From: Macrococcoides psychrotolerans
GTDB lineage: Bacteria; Bacillota; Bacilli; Staphylococcales; Staphylococcaceae
DNA length: 64,000 bases
Direction of reading: 5' to 3'
NCBI RefSeq assembly: GCF_038095555.1
Contig: NZ_CP124591.1
Coordinates: 620,001 to 684,000, forward strand
The position numbers and the translations under genes were made by a program. The notes beneath the pieces are model-generated. The model was not told where the DNA came from and ran no database searches. It saw only the letters and a program-made list of their open reading frames with translations. Shown here in pieces: positions 8,693-18,111 of this stretch. Within the stretch, counting starts at the first letter, position 1; every line of letters begins with the position of its first letter.

Positions 8693-8701
8693 ATATAGAT
8701 A

Positions 8702-8741
8702 CAACTTTACAAAATATTCCTGTTTGTAAAGTTGTTTTTTT
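8702..8741 (+). terminator. terminator between spsB and addB
   Basis: Perfect 12-bp stem CAACTTTACAAA / TTTGTAAAGTTG with a 9-nt loop and a seven-T tail. The addB ribosome binding site follows at once, so addB must rely on read-through or on a promoter inside the end of spsB. Confidence 0.85.
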
Positions 8742-8753
8742 AGGAGGAAACAG

Positions 8754-11700
8754 ATGACAGTTCAATTATTACTCGGCAGAAGAGGGACAGGGAAAACCTA
8801 TGAAATTATTGAAAGGATAAAGTCACAGCTGAAAGGACAACCGCTTGGTGATCCAATTATCATGATTGCACCAAGACAAAGTACCTTTCAGATTGAACAG
8901 GCGTTAAGTCATGATGCGATGATTAAAGGAAGTATGCGTACAGCAATCTATTCTTTTGATCGACTGTTCTGGAGACTTGAAAGCGAAGAAGGAAGCACGG
9001 AGCTGCAGCATATTTCAAACAGTGGCGTTGAAATGCTGACGTATCAGATACTCAACGAACATAAAGATGAATTAAAGAGATTTCAGTCGACAAGCGCATA
9101 CTTTGGCTTTAGTCAGAAGATGGCAGCAGTCATCTCAGAACTAAAAAAATATAATGTCACACCGCCCGATGTTTATACACTGCTCGGAAAAGAAATGGAT
9201 GTGCGCACGAAAGATAAGCTGCATGACATATATGAAGTGTATACAGCATTAGAGGAGAAGATGAGCGGACGGTATATGCAGACAGAGGATATGCTCGTTT
9301 CTCTATGTAGAATGATAGAAACATCAGAGACAATCCGTAATGCGGATATATACATTGATGGTTTCTATAACTTTACGACTGTAGAATATATGGTCATCCA
9401 GTCGTTAGCACAGCATGCGAAATCACTGACAATCGCATTGACAATCGATCAGACAGACCCTGTACTGTTTAGAAAGACGACAGAAACGTTAGATCATATT
9501 AAAACTTATTTGCATGAGCGCGCATTAACATATCATGTCGACAATATGCATGTTCCTTATCGTTTCAATGACGAACTGAACACGCTTGAAAACAGTTTCT
9601 CACGTGAAGTATCAATCAGTCACCCGGAGCATATACATTTATCACAGCATGCATCTGTACCAGCCGAAGCTGCGCATATCGCACATCAAATAATGGACCT
9701 CGTGAGAAATGGGGAGAGATTTAAGGATATTGCCGTACTCTATCGTGATGAAAGTTATGTCAAGCAGCTGATTGATGTGTGCCGTAAGCATGAGATTCCA
9801 TATCATACGGACTATAAAGAACTAATGATTCACCATAAAGCAATTGAACTGATTCGTTCATTACTGGATGCATTTAAGACAAATATGCGTATTGAACATC
9901 TATTTCGAGCACTGAAGACAGGTTTAATTGCACACGAATTTAAGAGAGAAGAAGATCTGCTTCTTATTGATATGCTGGAAAACGTTATGATTGAGCGTGG
10001 CATGTATTATGATGATTTAATTCATAAACGTAAATTATTTTATGATGAAAAGGATGTCTATGAACAAGACCAATGGGATGCATTACTACAATATATCGAG
10101 TATATGCTATCGATTATAGAACCTTTTAAGGAAGGGATAGTGAACGCGCAGTCCGGACGTGCATTTGCAAGCGCAATCTATAATTTTATGCTGTCAATTT
10201 CGCTGCCAGAATATTTGATGCAGCATAAAGATATGGCTAAAGACAACGGCGAGCAGTATATTGCGCTGACATTTGATCAGATTCTAACTGGACTAAATCA
10301 GGTACTGGATGATTTCGTATTGATTATGGATGAAGTGACATTAGATTATAAGGTGATGTGCGATATTATAGATGTTGGGTTCTTGGCACTTGAATATAAT
10401 GCACCACCTCAAGGACTCGACCAGATACAGATATTAAACCTTGATCTTGCAAAGGTAGAAAATAAAAAGTATGTATTCGTATGCGGGGTCAATGATGATA
10501 TTCTGCCTCGACCGATGAAAGAAGATGCGCTGATTACGGACCAGGAAAAACGTATGATGCAGGAAATAGGGGATATTCATCTTGCACCGACAACGGATGT
10601 ACTGATACAGGATGAATGGTTTGTATTCTATAATGCTGTGACACATGCACAGCATTCGGTATACATATCATACAGTTTAATGAATATGAACCAGGAAGCG
10701 ATGCGTCCTTCAAGGTATTTAGCGCGGCTAGAGAGACAGTTACACCTTGAGGTTCAGGATATGACGCATGATATGAAACCGCAAGACTGTATCACAACGT
10801 ATCAGGCAGGTATTAAACATGCAGTGTCACATATTGAAGACGATACTTGGTCAGATGTTATTGCAGTGTATGAGACAGATCCGCAATTTGAACATGTATT
10901 TAAGCTGAGACATTACAGAAATCAGTCAGAGATGCTCGTCGAACATGAAGTGTCGAATCTTTATGGCGATACGATAAAGGCTAGCGTCTCAAGGTTTGAA
11001 ACATTTAACCAATGTGCATTCAAACACTTTGCAAACCATGGTCTAAAATTAAAGGAACGTCTGCCTTATCAATTTCAGTCATTCCAGCTTGGCAATATCT
11101 TTCATGATGCACTGCGACACTTAAGTGAGAAGTTTAAGGATCAGGTGCTGCAAGTGGATGCCGCTGTCATCGCTTCAGAAATCGACGACTATTTGAAAGC
11201 GTCACTGCCTTCTGTTCATTATGAAGTGCTGTATTCTAAACATTACTATCAATATATCGTTAAACAGATCAGGACAATTTTACTCTCGACTTTCACTGCG
11301 ATTCAACGTCAGACGAAGTACAGCAACTTTAAGATGGCGCGTTTTGAGACGAAATTTGGTAAAGGTGGCGCACTGGATACGCAAATTTATCGTTTCGGAA
11401 AGAATAAACAGATCGAGATTACCGGACAGATTGATAGAATCGATATACTCCCATCAACAGATAAAGATTATGTGCGCATCATCGATTATAAATCACGTGA
11501 GACTGATCTTGACTTAAAGCAGGTCTATTATGGACTGCAAATGCAGATGCTGACTTATATGGACGTCGTGCTTTCAAACACTGCACGGCTTGGACTGAAG
11601 AGTGATGTAATACCAGCAGGGATGCTTTATTTTCATGTGTACAATCCAAAACTTTCATTTAACGTGAAGCAAGGTGCAGAGCAACTCTTCGATGAACGAT

Positions 11701-12110
11701 TTAATAAATATAGTATGCAGGGGTTTATCCTTGATGACATAGAGATTGCAAAAGATATGGACACGACGCTTGAAGCGGGACAGAAATCGAAAATCGTTCC
11801 CGCGATGTTAAAGAATGACGGATCGTTTAATAAGAGAAGCTCCAGAACGCTTGCATTAGAAGAAATGCATGCACTTATTCAGCATAATAAACAGCAGTTT
11901 ATGCATACAGCACAAAATATATTGCAAGGAGACAGCCGTATCAATCCTGTAAGATACGATAAGCTGAACCCTTGTCAGTTCTGTGCGTTTAAATCGGTAT
12001 GCCATATAGATCCGATATTAAACCAGGAGGATATCAGAACGTTTGATAAAGAAATCGACCCATTAAATGAAATTATGAAGGCGGTGAATAAAGATGCGAT
12101 GGACAGCTAG
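8754..12110 (+). CDS. addB: AddB (RexB), ATP-dependent nuclease subunit B
   Basis: Subunit of the AddAB helicase-nuclease that resects double-strand breaks for RecA recombination. A Walker A motif lies at the extreme N-terminus (GRRGTGKT, residues 8-15). The C-terminal RecB-type nuclease motif RIIDYKSRE is present. The iron-sulfur cysteines are split as in AddB: one in FNQCAFKHF and three in CQFCAFKSVC near the C-terminus. 1118 aa, normal. AGGAGGA precedes the ATG at 8754. addA starts 17 nt before its end, so the two subunits are translationally coupled. Confidence 0.95.
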   Translation: MTVQLLLGRRGTGKTYEIIERIKSQLKGQPLGDPIIMIAPRQSTFQIEQALSHDAMIKGSMRTAIYSFDRLFWRLESEEGSTELQHISNSGVEMLTYQILNEHKDELKRFQSTSAYFGFSQKMAAVISELKKYNVTPPDVYTLLGKEMDVRTKDKLHDIYEVYTALEEKMSGRYMQTEDMLVSLCRMIETSETIRNADIYIDGFYNFTTVEYMVIQSLAQHAKSLTIALTIDQTDPVLFRKTTETLDHIKTYLHERALTYHVDNMHVPYRFNDELNTLENSFSREVSISHPEHIHLSQHASVPAEAAHIAHQIMDLVRNGERFKDIAVLYRDESYVKQLIDVCRKHEIPYHTDYKELMIHHKAIELIRSLLDAFKTNMRIEHLFRALKTGLIAHEFKREEDLLLIDMLENVMIERGMYYDDLIHKRKLFYDEKDVYEQDQWDALLQYIEYMLSIIEPFKEGIVNAQSGRAFASAIYNFMLSISLPEYLMQHKDMAKDNGEQYIALTFDQILTGLNQVLDDFVLIMDEVTLDYKVMCDIIDVGFLALEYNAPPQGLDQIQILNLDLAKVENKKYVFVCGVNDDILPRPMKEDALITDQEKRMMQEIGDIHLAPTTDVLIQDEWFVFYNAVTHAQHSVYISYSLMNMNQEAMRPSRYLARLERQLHLEVQDMTHDMKPQDCITTYQAGIKHAVSHIEDDTWSDVIAVYETDPQFEHVFKLRHYRNQSEMLVEHEVSNLYGDTIKASVSRFETFNQCAFKHFANHGLKLKERLPYQFQSFQLGNIFHDALRHLSEKFKDQVLQVDAAVIASEIDDYLKASLPSVHYEVLYSKHYYQYIVKQIRTILLSTFTAIQRQTKYSNFKMARFETKFGKGGALDTQIYRFGKNKQIEITGQIDRIDILPSTDKDYVRIIDYKSRETDLDLKQVYYGLQMQMLTYMDVVLSNTARLGLKSDVIPAGMLYFHVYNPKLSFNVKQGAEQLFDERFNKYSMQGFILDDIEIAKDMDTTLEAGQKSKIVPAMLKNDGSFNKRSSRTLALEEMHALIQHNKQQFMHTAQNILQGDSRINPVRYDKLNPCQFCAFKSVCHIDPILNQEDIRTFDKEIDPLNEIMKAVNKDAMDS

Positions 12111-15100
12111 TCAGCAAGAAGCGATAGTGACAACAGGACAGGATACACTCGTTGCAGCAGCGGCGGGTAGTGGTAAGACAGCAGTGCTTGTAGAACGTAT
12201 CATTAGAAAGGTCATCGATCATTCGGTCAATGTTGATGAACTGCTCGTCGTTACATTTACAAATGCAAGCGCGAAAGAAATGAAACACCGTATTTTTAAT
12301 CGATTGCAAGAAGCATTGAATGATGCACCTCATAATGAACATCTCAAAACGCAGCTCATCAAATTGCATCAAGCAGATATATCGACTTTGCATCGCTTCT
12401 GTCTTAATTTAATCGAGCGTTTCTATTATACAATTGATCTTGATCCGACGTTCAGAACCGCTTCTGAAGAAGAACGTGCGCTGTTACTCATGCAGGCGAT
12501 TGATGATGTATTAGAAACAGTTTATGAAGCTGCACATCCGGATGATATGACGTTACTTCTGCACCTTTCATCAGACCGTAAAGATGATTACGTGAGAAAG
12601 ACATTAGTGAAGATGTACGACTTTGCGATTGCGAATAGTCATCCTTCGAGATGGCTAGACGCGATTGCGGCTTCATATCGTGACATTTCAATAGACAGCA
12701 GTTATTTCTTATCGATTAATCAACAGATTAATGACGAACTGCTGCAGGCAATCCAGTTAATTAAGCGTGCAGAAGATCTATGTATCAGCGCGGCATTAGA
12801 TACAAACCTTGAATATCTACAGAAAATACGTCAGCAGCTGGAACAGTTTCCTGAAGCGCTGGAAGATAAATTCTCATTTATTCAAAGTATTCAATTTGGT
12901 CGCAAACCGAATATGAAAAAGAGCGATGATCCGTACGATAAAGAATTAAATGAAGGCATAAAAGAATATTTAGCACAGAGTAAGAAGCTGGTATCAAATA
13001 TTCAGGAAAACTATCTATATGCACCAATAGCAGAACTTGCTGATGATATTCGTGCCATGTCGGTTGAAGTAGAACGATTGACACGTATAACACAGATGGT
13101 CATCGATAGATTCAGCCAGCTTAAACGTGAGCGTAAACTGATAGATTTTAGCGATTATGAGCATTTCGCTCTGCAAATATTAATCCATAATGATGAGCCG
13201 ACTGAAATTGCACACATGCTAAAGGCGCAATATAAGGAGATTCTCGTCGATGAATACCAGGATACAAACCGTGTACAGGAAAGTATCATTCAGGCGATCA
13301 AACGTGAGGATAATATGTTTATGGTCGGAGATGTGAAACAATCCATCTATAAATTCCGACAGGCAGAACCTGAACTATTTATGGAGAAATACAGTCATTT
13401 CAAATCAGGCGGACCTGGTAAAGTCATCGATCTTTCTCAAAACTTCCGTTCACGTCGTTCTGTTATCGACAATACAAATGAAATATTCTCTAAAATAATG
13501 GATGAGAAACTTGGTGATATCATCTATGATGATGCACAGATGCTATATTATGGTGCACCGTATGACGACGTGTCACAGCATACAGAACTGCATCTTCTGA
13601 GTAAAGAGGAACTGAATGATATCGAATACTATGCTTCTCATCATATTGCCGATGTCATTGAACAGATTATTGCACAAGAAAAAGTTTATGATGTTAAGAT
13701 GGGTGAGTACCGTGCAGCTCAGTATAAAGATATCGCAATCTTAGAGCGTGGATTCAGCAATGCGGCAGAGCATATGAAAGTGATGAAAGACCGCAAGATT
13801 CCTTTTCATGTGAATAGTAAAGAAGGGTATTTCCAGACGGACGAAATTAATACGACTTTAAGTTTATTAAGAGTGGTAGATAATCCATTACAAGATATTC
13901 CTTTAGCTGGGCTTTTGCGCAGCATCATCTATCAGTTTGATGCTCATGAACTTACCGCATTGAGATCCGACTGTTCAGTCTATCTTTACCATAATCTTCT
14001 CGCATATAGTGTCAATGGTGAAAATGAACAGCTTAAGCATAAGGTGAAGAAGGTGCTCGCTGATATTTCAGATTATCGTGAACAAAGTAGAAAGGTGAGT
14101 GTGAAGGACTTAATCGATTACATATATAATGACACGCTGCTCATTGAAAAGTTTACCTTACTGCCAGGAGGCCACCAGCGACAAGCCAATTTGGAAGGTC
14201 TGCTACAAAAGGCAGAGCAGTTTGAACAGAGTAGTTACCGAGGTATCTATCAGTTTCTTCGCTTTGTAGACAATATACTTGAAGCTGGTAAAGACTTTGG
14301 TGAGATGAATATTGTTTCAGATGAAGCGGACGTTGTCAGAATGATGACAGTCCACGCCTCTAAAGGATTAGAGTTTCCTTTTGTCATCTATAACAATATT
14401 GACCGCCAGTTCAACTTGATGGAAACAAAGGAACAGCTGCTGCTGAATCAACGTCTTGGCCTGTCCATTAATTTCTATGATAAGGCGGCGCATACGACTT
14501 ATCCGTTAGCAATCAATCAGTTGTTTAAGACGAAGATTCGTAATGAACAAGTGTCTGAAGAGTTGAGGTTGATGTATGTTGCGCTTACGCGTGCCCGTGA
14601 AAAACTGGTGCTTGTAGGAAATGTCAAAGACGATAAAGTGATAGAGAAGTTTCAGAATGTAGTAGTCGATAAAAAGATGGATGATTACTATAGACTCAGT
14701 GCGCTTAGTCCTTTGCAGCTTATCGCACCGATTGCATTACATGATGCCTCTATTGACGTTCGTATTATTCGTACGCTGAACACGCCTGAAAATGAAGCTA
14801 CAGAAACAGCTGAATCTAATGAAGCTGAAGGTGTAACATGGCTACAGGAACTTAAAGAGTACCGCTATCCATATTTAAGTGAGAATTTGCTACCGACAAA
14901 AGAAAGTGTGTCAGAAATAAAGAAAGCACAGGAAACAGATGATGAAGCCACTGCCTGGACATATATCAATCAATATCGGCTTGGTAAAGCGACTTATGAT
15001 CGTCCAAAGTTTATGTCTGAAGAGAAGAAGACGGCAGCTGAATATGGAACACTTATGCATAAAGTAATGCAGCATCTGCCGCGCCTGAACAATGTGGAAT

Positions 15101-15540
15101 CAGAGGATATCAAGCATTTTCTTGATGATTTAGTAGAGCGTCGCATTATTTCAGATGAGGAACGACCGCTCATCAACGAAAAACATATTTATCAGTTCAC
15201 AAAGACTGTACTTTATGACAGATTGGTTCATGCAGACGAGGTTTACTTTGAGCTGCCGTTTGTTATCGGTAAGCAGTATATCACACAAAGTCATCCAGAT
15301 CAGCTTGTCCAGGGGATGATTGACTGTGTATTTAAGTTTGACGGACATTACTATTTTATCGATTATAAGACAGATAAAGTAATCTCAAGGCTCAGCCGCA
15401 CGACAGAGGAAACACTATCAGAATTGAAGCTTCGTTACGAAGTTCAGATGAACTACTATAAGAAGACGCTGGAAGTTATATTAGATGAACCTGTAACTGG
15501 ATATCTATATTTCTTTGAGGCGGGAATGGTTGAGGTGTAA
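12094..15540 (+). CDS. addA: AddA (RexA), helicase-nuclease subunit A
   Basis: UvrD-like helicase plus RecB-family nuclease subunit of AddAB. Seen in order: the Q-motif region (MRWTASQQEAI), Walker A AAAAGSGKTAVL (residues 21-32), helicase motif Ia VVTFTNASAKEM, motif II VDEYQDTN, motif IV/V FRSRRSV and MTVHASKGLEFPFV, motif VI LRLMYVALTRAREKL, and the C-terminal nuclease motif FIDYKTDKV. 1148 aa, slightly shorter than S. aureus AddA. AAGGCGGTG precedes the ATG at 12094 within addB. No break is seen across the frame. Confidence 0.95.
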   Translation: MRWTASQQEAIVTTGQDTLVAAAAGSGKTAVLVERIIRKVIDHSVNVDELLVVTFTNASAKEMKHRIFNRLQEALNDAPHNEHLKTQLIKLHQADISTLHRFCLNLIERFYYTIDLDPTFRTASEEERALLLMQAIDDVLETVYEAAHPDDMTLLLHLSSDRKDDYVRKTLVKMYDFAIANSHPSRWLDAIAASYRDISIDSSYFLSINQQINDELLQAIQLIKRAEDLCISAALDTNLEYLQKIRQQLEQFPEALEDKFSFIQSIQFGRKPNMKKSDDPYDKELNEGIKEYLAQSKKLVSNIQENYLYAPIAELADDIRAMSVEVERLTRITQMVIDRFSQLKRERKLIDFSDYEHFALQILIHNDEPTEIAHMLKAQYKEILVDEYQDTNRVQESIIQAIKREDNMFMVGDVKQSIYKFRQAEPELFMEKYSHFKSGGPGKVIDLSQNFRSRRSVIDNTNEIFSKIMDEKLGDIIYDDAQMLYYGAPYDDVSQHTELHLLSKEELNDIEYYASHHIADVIEQIIAQEKVYDVKMGEYRAAQYKDIAILERGFSNAAEHMKVMKDRKIPFHVNSKEGYFQTDEINTTLSLLRVVDNPLQDIPLAGLLRSIIYQFDAHELTALRSDCSVYLYHNLLAYSVNGENEQLKHKVKKVLADISDYREQSRKVSVKDLIDYIYNDTLLIEKFTLLPGGHQRQANLEGLLQKAEQFEQSSYRGIYQFLRFVDNILEAGKDFGEMNIVSDEADVVRMMTVHASKGLEFPFVIYNNIDRQFNLMETKEQLLLNQRLGLSINFYDKAAHTTYPLAINQLFKTKIRNEQVSEELRLMYVALTRAREKLVLVGNVKDDKVIEKFQNVVVDKKMDDYYRLSALSPLQLIAPIALHDASIDVRIIRTLNTPENEATETAESNEAEGVTWLQELKEYRYPYLSENLLPTKESVSEIKKAQETDDEATAWTYINQYRLGKATYDRPKFMSEEKKTAAEYGTLMHKVMQHLPRLNNVESEDIKHFLDDLVERRIISDEERPLINEKHIYQFTKTVLYDRLVHADEVYFELPFVIGKQYITQSHPDQLVQGMIDCVFKFDGHYYFIDYKTDKVISRLSRTTEETLSELKLRYEVQMNYYKKTLEVILDEPVTGYLYFFEAGMVEV

Positions 15541-16532
15541 TGATAAAATTATTGCTTAAATACAGTATGATGGGAATCGTTTTATTGATCTACGGGTTGC
15601 ACTTTATATATTTAAGTGCACAGCCTGTTGAATTTATTAATCCATTCGATTATTATGCGCAAGAAGAACTCCCTGTGCTAGAAACTTACTTATTTATCAT
15701 TTTGTTTACAATGATTCCGGTCATCGCTTATTTTCTGGCACGTGTGCAACTTACACGCAGAATGATGGCTTACTTGATTATTGGTGGGTTTCTCATATTA
15801 GTACATTCAAGAATGAGTATCATATTTATGATGATGCTAGGACTTATTGTTACGAATATGATTTATAAGTTCATCGGAGCATATTCACGTACACTTTATA
15901 TCAGCATCGCCTGTTTATTGATAAGTGTGCTGTTCATCGCTATTTTAATTCCGTCTTTGTTACTCTATGGTGACAAGGAGACATTTCTTAATGTTAATGC
16001 ATTCCAGGAATTTATTGGCACGTACAACGCATCTCATTACGGAGAAATCTTACAGTTGAACAGAGAACTGTTCAACTCGCATCTGTGGCATTATACAATC
16101 GTGCTATGTTGTGTTATCGTACCTTCTATGCTTTTAGGACGTGCACGAATCACGCAGTTCAAGCTTCCGCTAGCGCTTATACTGTTAACATTAGGAACAG
16201 CAGCTAAGTTGCAGCTGTTTAGCACCACTTTTGACTGGACACAGTTTATCATTACGTTGTCCGGATCATTATTACAAGGACTAGCTATCGCTATGTTACT
16301 CGACCGCAATATTCATGTCACTCCACGTGATGTCATTACTTTTGTGGCTTTTATTGCCATCGTCGAGATCAGTGCCACACTGCTATTTACAGGGTGGTTC
16401 CGTGCATTTCCACCAGAGAACTTAAATGTAATGATGACAGAAAGCTTGATATTGACTGTAATTATAAGTGCCGTATTCGTCGTTTTGATGTTAATTCTTC
16501 ATGTAAAAAATAATAAATTCAAAAAAATCTGA
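15540..16532 (+). CDS. multi-pass membrane protein of unknown function
   Basis: I do not recognise the family. The 330-aa protein has about nine or ten hydrophobic segments, a polar extracytoplasmic-looking loop between the fourth and fifth (FQEFIGTYNASHYGEILQLN, residues about 157-176), and a lysine-rich C-terminal end (HVKNNKFKKI). No catalytic or ATP-binding motif is visible. The ATG overlaps the addA stop by one base (TAATG), with GAGGTG upstream, so it is translated as the third gene of the addBA operon. That position may be incidental. It could be a transporter or a polymer-related membrane enzyme; nothing in the sequence decides this. Confidence 0.75.
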   Translation: MIKLLLKYSMMGIVLLIYGLHFIYLSAQPVEFINPFDYYAQEELPVLETYLFIILFTMIPVIAYFLARVQLTRRMMAYLIIGGFLILVHSRMSIIFMMMLGLIVTNMIYKFIGAYSRTLYISIACLLISVLFIAILIPSLLLYGDKETFLNVNAFQEFIGTYNASHYGEILQLNRELFNSHLWHYTIVLCCVIVPSMLLGRARITQFKLPLALILLTLGTAAKLQLFSTTFDWTQFIITLSGSLLQGLAIAMLLDRNIHVTPRDVITFVAFIAIVEISATLLFTGWFRAFPPENLNVMMTESLILTVIISAVFVVLMLILHVKNNKFKKI

Positions 16533-16607
16533 AAAATAACTCTAAAACAATGAAACGTCATCTTATTTTCTGTATAATGAAACAAAGTATAAGAAGGAGT
16601 GGAATTC

Positions 16608-17507
16608 ATGAAATTTTTGTCGTTTGAGTATAAAGGTAAACAATCTTTCGGTGTAAAGGTTAAAAAAGAAGATGCAGCATGGGATCTTGTCCGTGTATTT
16701 AAAGCAACGAATACAGCGAATTACCCAAAGACGTTATTAGAAGCATTACAGCAAAACAATACGCTCGACTTTCAGGAGCTTGTACGTAAAACAATCGCAC
16801 AGATAGAACAAGAGAAGGATGCCGAAGATTACAAAGTTGCATATACAGATATGACGTTCCTACCACCTGTTGTTCCGACCAATAATGTTATCGCTATCGG
16901 GCGAAATTATTCGGATCATGCCAAGGAAATGAACAATAATGTAGATGAGCTCTATGTCTTTACAAAAGCACCTTCAAGTTTAATTGGAGATGGTGCTTTT
17001 GTACCATCACATAGCGATGTTACAGAAGCATTAGATTATGAAGGAGAACTAGGCGTAGTCATCGGTAAGTATGGTCATAAGATTCCTAAAGCATTAGCAT
17101 TAGATTATGTTTATGGTTATACAATCATTAATGACATTACAGCACGTGACCTGCAGCAGGCGCATGCTCAGGCGTTCTTATCTAAGAGCTTATTAGGTGC
17201 ATGCCCGATGGGGCCGTATATCGTAACGAAAGATGAACTGCCGACTCCAGAAAATGCAAATATCGTAACAAAAGTGAACGGTGAAATTCGTCAGGATGGC
17301 AATACGGAGGATATGGTAAAGAAAATTGACGATCTGATTGCTGAGATTTCACAGTATGTTGCACTACATCCAGGTGATATTATTGCAACAGGTACACCAA
17401 GCGGCGTAGGTGCAGGCATGAATCCACCTGTATACTTAAAGCGTGGGGATGAAATTAAAGTGACGATTGACGGTATCGGTACTTTACAGAATACAATCGG
17501 AGAATAG
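16608..17507 (+). CDS. fumarylacetoacetate hydrolase family protein
   Basis: Metal-dependent enzyme of the FAH superfamily, which holds hydrolases, decarboxylases and isomerases of beta-diketo or oxo acids; the real substrate is unknown. The catalytic fold is seen from VIAIGRNYSDHAKEM onward. The metal ligands are in DYEGELGVVIGK and in NDITARDLQ, and the C-terminal loop is IATGTPSGVGAGM. 299 aa. ATG 16608 is chosen over GTG 16599 because AAGGAGTGG (16594-16602) is correctly placed. A -10-like TATAAT lies at 16573-16578. The same gene follows addA in staphylococci. Confidence 0.88.
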   Translation: MKFLSFEYKGKQSFGVKVKKEDAAWDLVRVFKATNTANYPKTLLEALQQNNTLDFQELVRKTIAQIEQEKDAEDYKVAYTDMTFLPPVVPTNNVIAIGRNYSDHAKEMNNNVDELYVFTKAPSSLIGDGAFVPSHSDVTEALDYEGELGVVIGKYGHKIPKALALDYVYGYTIINDITARDLQQAHAQAFLSKSLLGACPMGPYIVTKDELPTPENANIVTKVNGEIRQDGNTEDMVKKIDDLIAEISQYVALHPGDIIATGTPSGVGAGMNPPVYLKRGDEIKVTIDGIGTLQNTIGE

Positions 17508-17594
17508 TATCCTTTTGTTCATACAGTTATTTTGGTACAAGTATAGGAATCTATGTTAAACTAATAACAGTATGAATATAAAGGAGTGAAATAC

Positions 17595-17981
17595 ATGGAA
17601 ACTGGTATGTTTCATCTGCATATTTTAAGTTGGGTTGTTTTAATTATCGTTTTCTTTGCAGCATACTCTAATTTCTCTGATCGCTTAGGTCCTAGCAAAT
17701 ATTTCAAACCATTACTTATGGTTCAGCGATTATTTGCATTACTTGTGATCATCAGCGGAATTATGATTTTTATGCAGTATATGAAAGTAGATTCAGCATT
17801 GTATGGTATTAAATTCTTATTAGGTTTAATTACTATCGGTTTAATGGAGATGACAATTGCGAAGAAGAAAAAGAAGAAACCTTCAAGAACCTTCTTCTAT
17901 CTCGTAATATTATTTATCATCTTAACAATCGGCTTAGGTATTCATTTACCGATGGGGCCAATTACAACGATGTTTAAGTAA
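17595..17981 (+). CDS. YisL family (UPF0344/DUF1516) membrane protein
   Basis: Small four-helix membrane protein of unknown function. It has hydrophobic segments at residues about 7-25, 38-60, 67-87 and 100-120, an HLHILSW motif near the N-terminus and a lysine cluster (KKKKKKPS) before the last helix, which matches the YisL family. The ATG at 17595 is preferred over 17586 because AAGGAGTGAA directly precedes it. 128 aa. It is a single gene with its own terminator. The family name is fairly sure; the role is not known. Confidence 0.8.
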   Translation: METGMFHLHILSWVVLIIVFFAAYSNFSDRLGPSKYFKPLLMVQRLFALLVIISGIMIFMQYMKVDSALYGIKFLLGLITIGLMEMTIAKKKKKKPSRTFFYLVILFIILTIGLGIHLPMGPITTMFK

Positions 17982-17988
17982 AGCATGA

Positions 17989-18031
17989 AAAGACGGCAAG
18001 AAACGTTTATTGTTTCTCGCTGTCTTTTTTA
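17989..18031 (+). terminator. terminator after the yisL-like gene
   Basis: Stem AAAAGACGGCAAGAAAC against GTTTCTCGCTGTCTTTT with one mismatch and one G-U pair, 7-nt loop, and a T-rich tail. Confidence 0.8.
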
Positions 18032-18111
18032 TTTGAATATTTTATGAACTCTTACATAAACGATAAGTAATTTAGTATAATCAATATAATAACTTAAGTG
18101 AGGGTATTCAA

